This document shows positions 7,508 through 11,802 of a DNA stretch of 11,802 nt, piece after piece. Position 1 is the stretch's first letter; each line of letters starts with the position of its first letter. The stretch comes from Sulfurovum sp. (GTDB taxonomy: Bacteria > Campylobacterota > Campylobacteria > Campylobacterales > Sulfurovaceae), in the NCBI GenBank assembly GCA_030634925.1, contig DAOVZV010000012.1, positions 1 to 11,802 on the forward strand, in the 5' to 3' direction. Under the pieces are notes generated by a model, which was given only the letters and a program-made list of their open reading frames with translations, was not told where the DNA came from and did not search any database. A program made the position numbers and the translations under genes.

Positions 7508-7513
7508 ATTATA
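7508..7513 (-). promoter_or_regulatory. Extended -10 promoter for recO
   Basis: On the - strand the sequence reads TTTGATTATAATG, an excellent Campylobacterota-type -10 (TATAAT, complement of 7508-7513) with a preceding TTTGA. Initiation about 7 bases on, near 7501, would give a leader of some 15-17 bases holding AGAGAG just before the ATC at 7485. The ATG overlapping the -10 box (7507-7509) is followed at once by TAA and would not be transcribed. This supports initiation at or near 7485. Confidence 0.6.
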
Positions 7514-7542
7514 ATCAAATAAACTAAAAGCAAGTGTAAAGT

Positions 7543-8157
7543 CTATCTCTTTTTTCTCGCTAGAAGTTTTAGGAGTAGGGTAGTCAATACAAATGTAGGA
7601 GGAGACCCTAAGTCAAGGGCTACAAATGAGTTGCTAATTAGATTTAGAGTTTTATTATCTAGGTTATAGTTTTGTGAATGGATAACCTCTTTGCCTATAT
7701 CTTCTATGATAGCTTTCATACTTTTGGTATCTGTTCTCTTGTGAGTCTGTACAAACATATACACAGTAGCCAAAGATAGAGAGGATAAATCTAATCCTAA
7801 GTTACTCTCCTCTTTTTGTGAAGACAATATAGTGATAGGTAGCCGTGAACGGATAGTAGGAAGTATAGTAGATTTGTTTGGAGTGATTATGATAAACTCC
7901 TTTTTGCTAGGAGGCTCTTCTATCACTTTGAGAAGTCTATTTTGTACGACATCAGAGAATGATTTACCTGCTAATATGATAATAGTAGTCTCTTCACTAG
8001 CTACATACGCTTTTTGGATAGCCAAAGAGGCATCTTCTACTAGAAACTTGTCATCTTTGATTATCTTTACAAATCTCTCTTTTTGGCTTAGGGCTTCTAA
8101 TTGTCTAATGGTGTTGTCTGTATCATTTGTGATGATTACTTGGCTTATCAATCTCAT
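7543..8157 (-). CDS. holB: DNA polymerase III subunit delta prime (short form)
   Basis: The 204-residue protein belongs to the clamp-loader delta prime family, which helps place the sliding clamp on DNA in the replisome. The diagnostic stretch is NRLLKVIEEPP followed by EFIIITPNKSTILPTIRSRLP, equal to the NALLKxLEEPP and sensor-1/SRC-like region of the AAA+ core. There is no Walker A motif and the protein is much shorter than E. coli delta prime (about 330), as in other Campylobacterota. The ATG at 8157 overlaps the hobA stop as ATGA, which indicates translational coupling. An in-frame ATG at 8193 lies inside hobA and encodes nothing conserved. Position after hobA matches HP1230-HP1231 in Helicobacter pylori. 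Confidence 0.85.
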   Translation of the reverse strand: MRLISQVIITNDTDNTIRQLEALSQKERFVKIIKDDKFLVEDASLAIQKAYVASEETTIIILAGKSFSDVVQNRLLKVIEEPPSKKEFIIITPNKSTILPTIRSRLPITILSSQKEESNLGLDLSSLSLATVYMFVQTHKRTDTKSMKAIIEDIGKEVIHSQNYNLDNKTLNLISNSFVALDLGSPPTFVLTTLLLKLLARKKR

Positions 8158-8702
8158 TGTTCCAAATCCAAATCGCCAAACAAAGTGGCACATAGTGTAT
8201 CTTCAAATAGTTTAAATAGCTGAATTAGTTTTGTATCTAGTAGTGTATCATTACTCCTAAATGCAAAGCTATTTTGCACCTCTTCATCCATTATCCACAA
8301 GAAATTATCATCATCTCTATATGCTAGTTTGCTATATGGATGCTCACCTCTACCGATATACCATATATAGTATCCATGAGGGTATGATATATCTAGCATA
8401 TCTTCTAGCAACTGCAAATCTCTAGTGGTTTTGAGGTGTGATATTTGTGGAAACATACTATATAGTGAATAAAATGGCAAAAATGGACGGTTTTTTTTTA
8501 TATCGTTTATATTTTTGAGTACATAATTAGCAAACCATTGATTGTCATCATCTGTGACTATCAAGGCAGGTTTGCCATTTATACTTTGAGATACTGCACT
8601 CTTGACAAGAGGAGTCCACTCATATCTATGCTCCTCCATCCATGAAAACGAAGACTCCTCTTCTCGAATAGTCTCAAGCGTCCACTTTAGCAGTTGTTGC
8701 AT
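8154..8702 (-). CDS. hobA: HobA, DnaA-binding initiation protein
   Basis: HobA is a Campylobacterota-specific regulator of chromosome replication. It forms tetramers that bind domain I-II of DnaA and promote its assembly at oriC (functionally like DiaA of E. coli). The 182-residue product matches what I recall of H. pylori HobA in length and in key stretches: an N-terminal LLKWTLE helix, ALIVTDDDNQWFANYVLKNIN in the core, FLWIMDEE, and the C-terminal LLDTKLIQLFKLFEDTL. It starts three bases after the lysC stop with no strong ribosome-binding site, so it is probably translated by coupling. Its stop overlaps the holB start. Its neighbours lysC and holB are the same as in H. pylori (HP1229-HP1231). 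Confidence 0.9.
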   Translation of the reverse strand: MQQLLKWTLETIREEESSFSWMEEHRYEWTPLVKSAVSQSINGKPALIVTDDDNQWFANYVLKNINDIKKNRPFLPFYSLYSMFPQISHLKTTRDLQLLEDMLDISYPHGYYIWYIGRGEHPYSKLAYRDDDNFLWIMDEEVQNSFAFRSNDTLLDTKLIQLFKLFEDTLCATLFGDLDLEQ

Positions 8703-8705
8703 AAT

Positions 8706-9176
8706 CTACTTATCTAATTCATAAGCTTCATGTAGAGTCCTGATTGCTAGTTCTCCATATTTCTCATCTATGACCATAGATACCTTTATCTCTGATGTAG
8801 AAATCATCTGTATATTGATGTTGTTATCAGCAAGTACCGTAAACGCAGTAGCAGCTACTCCTGCATGAGATTTCATACCGACACCTACTACAGATACTTT
8901 GCATACTTTGTTGTCAAAGTCCATACCCTCTATATCGTGGTCAAAACTAGCCATCAATACTTTTGCATTTTCATGTTCACTCTGTGGTACTGTAAATCCT
9001 AGATTTGTCGAGCCATCTGTACCCATATTTTGGATAATCATATCGACATTTATATTCTCTTTTGCAAGTAGAGTAAATATCTCTGCTGCTATCCCTGGTC
9101 TATCTGATACGCCTCTTAGTGTTACTCTAGCTTGATTTTTGTCTAGTACTACACCACTTACCAATACCTCTTCCAT
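8706..9176 (-). CDS. lysC: Possible internally initiated aspartokinase beta subunit
   Basis: An in-frame ATG at 9176 (Met246 of LysC, MEEVLVSGVV) would give a 156-residue protein made of the two ACT domains alone. It is preceded, nine bases upstream, by a perfect AAGGAG (complement of 9186-9191). Class II aspartokinases of the Bacillus LysC type make just such a beta subunit of about 160 residues from an in-frame internal start to form alpha2-beta2 enzymes. The site and size fit. Use of the start is inferred from the ribosome-binding site and the family precedent. Confidence 0.5.
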   Translation of the reverse strand: MEEVLVSGVVLDKNQARVTLRGVSDRPGIAAEIFTLLAKENINVDMIIQNMGTDGSTNLGFTVPQSEHENAKVLMASFDHDIEGMDFDNKVCKVSVVGVGMKSHAGVAATAFTVLADNNINIQMISTSEIKVSMVIDEKYGELAIRTLHEAYELDK

Positions 9177-9911
9177 ATTATTGCTCTCCTTTGTAATAAG
9201 CGTACCCTCATTGTCACTAAAGCTACTCTTTGCAAATAGCTTTACATTTAGTTTCTTGGCTAGTTCTACAGAACGGTTCTGTAATACTTTTGCACCCAAA
9301 GATGATAATTCTAGCATCTCATCATAAGATATAGTATCTAGTTTCTTTGCCTTTGGCTCAATCCGTGGGTCTGTAGTATATATACCATCCACATCAGAAT
9401 AAATCTCACATTGGTCAGCATCCAAAGCCCCTGCCAATGCCACAGCAGAGAGGTCAGAACCTCCACGCCCCAAAGTAGTCACAGAACCATCTTTGTTGAT
9501 GCCTTGAAACCCTGCTACTATGATTATCTTGCCCTTTTTGATGGCATCTTGCATAGCAGATGGGTCTATAGACTCTATCCTAGCGTAAGTGTGAGTATCA
9601 TCTGTGATGATACCAGCTTGTCGTCCACTCATCGCTATAGATTCATAACCCATTGATTGCAAAGCTATCGAGAGTAGAGACGCTGTGACTCTCTCTCCTG
9701 AACTAAGCAACATATCCATCTCTTTTTTGGCAGGATTGCTAGTGAAGTGATTGGCAAATGCTATTAGCTTATTGGTCTCTCCACTCATCGCAGATACCAC
9801 TACTACCAAATCATCTCCACCATCTCTAGCCTTTGCTATACGATTGGCTACATTTTCTATCCTATCCAAATCACCTACACTCGTACCACCATACTTTTGT
9901 ACTATCAACAT
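8706..9911 (-). CDS. lysC: Aspartokinase with two ACT domains
   Basis: LysC phosphorylates aspartate, the first step toward lysine, diaminopimelate (peptidoglycan), threonine and methionine. The 401-residue protein begins VQKYGGTSVGD, the amino-acid-kinase signature with catalytic Lys6. It carries TTLGRGGSDLSAVALA and EIYSDVDGIYTTDPR in the kinase domain. Two C-terminal ACT domains follow (about 265-335 and 340-400), with VTLRGVSDRPGIAAEIF and VSVVGVGMKSHAGVAA. The ACT pair implies feedback control by an end product, usually lysine and/or threonine. The ATG lies directly after the rppH stop with no gap, and hobA begins three bases after its stop. A second start within the gene is listed separately. 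Confidence 0.96.
   Translation of the reverse strand: MLIVQKYGGTSVGDLDRIENVANRIAKARDGGDDLVVVVSAMSGETNKLIAFANHFTSNPAKKEMDMLLSSGERVTASLLSIALQSMGYESIAMSGRQAGIITDDTHTYARIESIDPSAMQDAIKKGKIIIVAGFQGINKDGSVTTLGRGGSDLSAVALAGALDADQCEIYSDVDGIYTTDPRIEPKAKKLDTISYDEMLELSSLGAKVLQNRSVELAKKLNVKLFAKSSFSDNEGTLITKESNNMEEVLVSGVVLDKNQARVTLRGVSDRPGIAAEIFTLLAKENINVDMIIQNMGTDGSTNLGFTVPQSEHENAKVLMASFDHDIEGMDFDNKVCKVSVVGVGMKSHAGVAATAFTVLADNNINIQMISTSEIKVSMVIDEKYGELAIRTLHEAYELDK
9186..9191 (-). promoter_or_regulatory. Internal ribosome-binding site in lysC
   Basis: The - strand reads AAAGGAGAGCAATAATATG. The consensus AAGGAG is stronger than the site in front of most genes in this window and is correctly spaced for the in-frame ATG at 9176. 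It falls in the linker between the kinase and ACT domains, where codons are free to vary. Confidence 0.55.
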
Positions 9912-10385
9912 CTATATCAAACCCTCTTTCATAAAATAATCTATCACTTTGCGATAGACTCTTCTTTTAAAATATGTAACTCTTTGAAACAGTTCAGCAT
10001 ACTCCACAAACTCATAATCTGTAAATTCTGGAATGTCATAAGCATTGAGATTTATCTCTGCACCCTTTTTGAGACGAACCAAAAAGTACTTTTGCGTCTG
10101 TCCATCAAACGGATAAGTCTTGCCATTGGAGTACTCTGGAAAATCATAAGAAATCCACTCAGGATACTCTCCTATTACCTCTATATTGTTACACCCTATC
10201 TCTTCTAATAACTCTCGCTTCAAAGCCTCTTTGGGTGTCTCGCCCTCATCAATCCCACCTTGTGGAAATTGCCACGCATTTTTGATGTCTCTTCGATGTG
10301 CGATAAAGAATTCACACTTGTCAGGATATTTACAAGAGAGTATAATAGCAGCAACATTTGGGCGATAGCTCTTTTTATTTTGCAT
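9912..10385 (-). CDS. rppH: RNA pyrophosphohydrolase (Nudix)
   Basis: RppH removes pyrophosphate from the 5' triphosphate of mRNAs and so starts 5'-end-dependent decay; older annotations call it NudH or invasion protein InvA. The 157-residue protein has the full Nudix box G-x5-E-x7-R-E-U-x-E-E-x-G between residues 43 and 64 (REL at 57-59, EE at 61-62). It also has the RppH-typical N-terminus YRPNVAAII and the NAWQFPQGG stretch. Length matches the family. It is first in the - strand operon: its TAG stop is immediately followed by the lysC ATG. The order rppH-lysC-hobA-holB is the same as HP1228-HP1231. The ATG at 10385 is preceded by a modest AAGAG. A longer reading from 10480 belongs to another frame and was rejected. 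Confidence 0.93.
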   Translation of the reverse strand: MQNKKSYRPNVAAIILSCKYPDKCEFFIAHRRDIKNAWQFPQGGIDEGETPKEALKRELLEEIGCNNIEVIGEYPEWISYDFPEYSNGKTYPFDGQTQKYFLVRLKKGAEINLNAYDIPEFTDYEFVEYAELFQRVTYFKRRVYRKVIDYFMKEGLI

Positions 10386-10418
10386 ACTTTTACTCTTTTC
10401 ACTAAAATTTCTGATAAG

Positions 10419-10443
10419 ATTTTATCTAAAATACGATTATAGC
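10419..10443. promoter_or_regulatory. Candidate divergent promoters for rppH (-) and ancestral hemW (+)
   Basis: On the - strand TAAAAT (complement of 10419-10424) is a plausible -10 for rppH, about 34 bases before its ATG. On the + strand TATAGC (10438-10443) is a weak -10, placed just before the first copy of the hemW ribosome-binding site at 10451. Both are inexact matches. Their placement suggests that this gap once held back-to-back promoters for rppH and hemW before the toxin-antitoxin genes arrived. Confidence 0.3.
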
Positions 10444-10450
10444 CATTTGA

Positions 10451-10467
10451 AAGGAGTTTAATTTGTT
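10451..10467 (+). repeat. 17-bp direct repeat, upstream copy (relic of hemW ribosome-binding site and start)
   Basis: AAGGAGTTTAATTTGTT is identical to 11110-11126, where it forms the ribosome-binding site, the TTG start and part of the second codon of hemW. This copy lies before the toxin gene. From its TTG (10463) the frame reads only six codons (TTG TTT GAT ATA CGC CAT) before TGA at 10481-10483. That frame does not continue the hemW protein. Confidence 0.85.
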
Positions 10468-10483
10468 TGATATACGCCATTGA
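10463..10483 (+). other. Abortive six-codon reading frame from the relic hemW start
   Basis: The duplicated AAGGAG and TTG still form a good initiation site. Ribosomes on any transcript from upstream would make a hexapeptide and stop at TGA, whose bases overlap the -35 box of the toxin promoter. Whether it is translated is unknown. It matters mainly as evidence that hemW once started here. Confidence 0.4.
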
Positions 10484-10508
10484 CTTATATATATAATATG
10501 ACTATAAT
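10480..10508 (+). promoter_or_regulatory. Toxin-antitoxin promoter with palindromic operator candidate
   Basis: TTGACT (10480-10485) and TATAAT (10503-10508) are 17 bases apart, a near-perfect sigma-70 promoter and the strongest in the window. The spacer begins with the perfect palindrome TTATATATATAA (10485-10496), a candidate site for autoregulation by the antitoxin. The toxin ATG is at 10515, only six bases after the -10 box, so the mRNA would be leaderless or nearly so. A second TATAAT at 10492-10497 would give a leader of about 10 bases. Confidence 0.65.
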
Positions 10509-10514
10509 AGAGTT

Positions 10515-10826
10515 ATGGAAATAGCAGAAACTTCAATATTTACAAGAGACATTACCAAGATTTTGACTGATGATGAGTATCGAGAGTTTCAAAACTTCTT
10601 GGTAGCCAATCCCAAAAGTGGAGATGTCATCAAAAGTTCAGGTGGACTAAGAAAAATTAGATGGAAAGTCAAAGGTCGTGGAAAGAGTGGAGGTATCCGT
10701 AATATCTACTACTATCACGAGAAAGATAGTCTAATATTGATGATATTTGTCTATGAAAAGAGTAAGACCGAAGATTTAACACCAAAGCAGATAGAGATAC
10801 TTAGAAAAACTTTTATAGAGGAGTAG
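10515..10826 (+). CDS. RelE/HigB-family toxin (HigB2-like)
   Basis: The 103-residue protein is a type II toxin of the RelE/HigB superfamily, ribosome-dependent mRNA interferases that cut mRNA during translation. Recognisable segments are LTDDEYREFQNFLVANPKSGD, SSGGLRKIRW, the basic GRGKSGGIRNIYYY (Arg/Lys/Tyr residues of the active face), ILMIFVYEKSKTEDLTPKQI and the short C-terminal helix. Full length is intact. The toxin comes first, as in higBA modules. The stop is followed by the antitoxin ATG three bases later, with the antitoxin ribosome-binding site GAGGAG inside the last toxin codons. There is hardly any ribosome-binding site of its own, which may keep toxin yield low. Exact target unknown. 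Confidence 0.88.
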   Translation: MEIAETSIFTRDITKILTDDEYREFQNFLVANPKSGDVIKSSGGLRKIRWKVKGRGKSGGIRNIYYYHEKDSLILMIFVYEKSKTEDLTPKQIEILRKTFIEE

Positions 10827-10829
10827 ATT

Positions 10830-11111
10830 ATGGATGATAAATTATTTGATGAACTTTTAGTTAGTACACAAGAGGCAAAAGAGATACTTGATAAAAAGAA
10901 AACTCCTAATAGAGTATTTTATATAGATGAACCAAATGCAAAAGATATTCGTTCAAAGTTCAATCTAACACAAAATGAGTTTGCAAACCTTCTAAATATT
11001 AGTGTATCTACACTTAGAAACTGGGAACAAGGTAGGAGACGACCAGAGGGTTCTGCTCGTGTGCTTCTAAATATAGCAAACTCCAATCCAGAAGTTTTGA
11101 TGGCTTTATAA
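10830..11111 (+). CDS. Xre-type HTH antitoxin (HigA2/NadS-like)
   Basis: The 93-residue protein has an N-terminal part (1-35) likely to bind the toxin and a C-terminal Xre-type helix-turn-helix (about 45-85). The latter carries IRSKFNLTQNEFANLLNIS followed by the recognition helix VSTLRNWEQGRRRPEGSA. The WEQGRRRP signature is typical of HigA antitoxins paired with RelE/HigB2 toxins. It should neutralise the toxin and repress the shared promoter. GAGGAG six bases before the ATG fixes the start. Its TAA stop (11109-11111) overlaps the AAGGAG of hemW, so translation of hemW may be coupled to it. Confidence 0.9.
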   Translation: MDDKLFDELLVSTQEAKEILDKKKTPNRVFYIDEPNAKDIRSKFNLTQNEFANLLNISVSTLRNWEQGRRRPEGSARVLLNIANSNPEVLMAL

Positions 11112-11126
11112 GGAGTTTAATTTGTT
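11110..11126 (+). repeat. 17-bp direct repeat, downstream copy (active hemW start region)
   Basis: This is the second copy of AAGGAGTTTAATTTGTT, 659 bases after the first. It contains AAGGAG (11110-11115) and the TTG start of hemW (11122-11124). The first two bases are also the end of the antitoxin stop codon. Together the two copies bracket exactly the toxin promoter and both toxin-antitoxin genes. Confidence 0.85.
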
Positions 11127-11802
11127 ACTTTACATACATATTCCATACTGTGATTCTAAGTGTCACTATTGTAGTTTCAACACCTATGTTGATAAGTTTG
11201 ATACGCAGACGAGATATATGGAGGCTCTATATACCCAGCTTATATATGAACTAGATAGATTTGAAGCAAAAGAGGAGTCCATAGAGACGCTTTTTATCGG
11301 TGGAGGAACGCCCTCTACTATTCCTCCTATATTATACGAGCCTATATTTGAACTCATACATCCATTTCTAGTCAAAGACGCAGAGATTACCACCGAAGCC
11401 AATCCCAATTCAGCATCCAAAGAGTGGCTAGATGGTATGAAAAATCTAGGAGTCAATCGTATCAGCTTTGGAGTACAAAGCTTTAACAGTCAAAAGCTAA
11501 AAGCACTCAATAGAGTCCACAATCCACAACAAGCAAGAGATGCCATACTTTACGCTTACGAGATAGGATTTGCACATATATCATTGGATTTGATTTACAA
11601 CTACCAAGGAGACACCAAAGAGCTATTATCATCGGATATAGCAGAGGCATTTACTCTACCCATAGACCACATATCAGCCTATGAACTCACCATAGAAGAC
11701 GGCACCAAATTCTCTACCACTCCACAAGCAAGACAAGATGATGAGAAACTAGCATTTTTCGTCACAACAGAGATAGAAAAAGGAGGCTTCAAAGCCTATG
11801 AA
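11122..11802 (+). CDS. hemW: HemW-like radical SAM protein (heme chaperone), 5' part
   Basis: HemW is a radical SAM protein, related to coproporphyrinogen oxidase HemN, that binds heme and is thought to deliver it to respiratory enzymes. The frame is open for 227 codons to the window end. It shows YIHIPYCDSKCHYCSF with the 4Fe-4S ligands Cys10, Cys14 and Cys17 (CxxxCxxC), then LFIGGGTPS (SAM-binding GGGTP), TTEANPNS, GVNRISFGVQSFN, RVHNPQQARDAI and ISLDLIY. HemN proper begins much later relative to the cluster motif, so the short leader favours HemW. The TTG start is set by AAGGAG six bases before it and by the position of the motif. In H. pylori the homologue (HP1226) lies near rppH (HP1228), so a hemW-rppH neighbourhood is old. 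The C-terminal domain is outside the window. Confidence 0.92.
   Translation, partial: MLLYIHIPYCDSKCHYCSFNTYVDKFDTQTRYMEALYTQLIYELDRFEAKEESIETLFIGGGTPSTIPPILYEPIFELIHPFLVKDAEITTEANPNSASKEWLDGMKNLGVNRISFGVQSFNSQKLKALNRVHNPQQARDAILYAYEIGFAHISLDLIYNYQGDTKELLSSDIAEAFTLPIDHISAYELTIEDGTKFSTTPQARQDDEKLAFFVTTEIEKGGFKAYE

Noticed and set aside
8158..8193. holB start at 8193
   Set aside because: It would overlap hobA by 40 bases and adds twelve residues without family similarity. The ATG at 8157 overlaps the hobA stop as ATGA, a standard coupling arrangement.
7832..8215. A 127-residue + strand reading frame
   Set aside because: It lies antisense over holB and hobA, with no ribosome-binding site or recognisable domain.
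10413..10426. Short inverted repeat GATAA-GATT-TTATC
   Set aside because: A 5-bp stem of A+T-rich sequence is expected by chance here, and it overlaps a promoter candidate rather than acting as a terminator.
10386..10480. Reading frame on the - strand from 10480 overlapping rppH
   Set aside because: It is in another frame than the Nudix protein, shows no conserved motif and has no ribosome-binding site. It is a shadow of rppH.
10460..11130. Integron-type gene cassette with an attC site for the toxin-antitoxin pair
   Set aside because: No pair of core sites (GTTRRRY with its inverse) or long imperfect inverted repeat was seen at either edge, and no integrase is present. The flanking repeats are direct and are explained by the hemW start.
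10460..11130. Insertion sequence or transposon carrying the toxin-antitoxin pair
   Set aside because: No terminal inverted repeats and no transposase are visible.

Overview
The window is AT-rich, with many ATA (Ile), AGA (Arg) and CTA (Leu) codons. The gene run rppH-lysC-hobA-holB with hemW divergent from rppH points to Campylobacterota (epsilonproteobacteria). HobA, a DnaA-binding initiation factor known from that group, is the strongest single marker. A TRAP transporter, an aspartokinase and several periplasmic proteins would fit a free-living or generalist member such as a Sulfurimonas/Sulfurovum/Arcobacter-like lineage. The genus cannot be fixed from the sequence.

Layout. (1) Bases 1-1309, + strand: the 3' end of a TRAP transporter large permease, then a secreted DUF2059-like protein. 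(2) 1313-5488, - strand: two adjacent paralogous AsmA/TamB-like inner-membrane-anchored periplasmic proteins. The longer one is itself an internal tandem duplication with a period of about 389 residues. (3) 5489-5581: a compact divergent promoter with a palindromic -10 region. (4) 5582-6841, + strand: a secreted M14-carboxypeptidase-like protein and a small four-cysteine secreted protein, ending at a hairpin shared with the convergent recO. (5) 6868-10385, - strand: rppH-lysC-hobA-holB as one tightly packed operon, then recO with its own promoter. RecO lacks an ATG/GTG/TTG start in the place its homology demands; AUC is the best candidate. (6) 10386-11802, + strand: a HigBA-type toxin-antitoxin pair lying between rppH and hemW, then hemW running off the window end. 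The pair is flanked by a perfect 17-bp direct repeat that is the hemW ribosome-binding site plus start codon.

How the parts relate. The rppH operon joins mRNA 5'-end processing (RppH), aspartate-family amino acid synthesis (LysC), replication initiation (HobA), the clamp-loader delta prime subunit (HolB) and, next to it, recombination repair (RecO). The AsmA-like pair, the M14-like protein and the small secreted proteins are envelope genes of unknown specific role. The toxin-antitoxin pair appears to have been inserted at the 5' end of hemW. HemW now depends on a duplicated TTG start whose ribosome-binding site overlaps the antitoxin stop codon.

The observations most worth checking are the non-canonical start of recO, the repeat-flanked toxin-antitoxin insertion, the in-frame second start inside lysC, and the duplicated AsmA-like family. 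No rRNA, tRNA, CRISPR array or insertion sequence was seen, and no gap longer than 300 bases lacks a gene.
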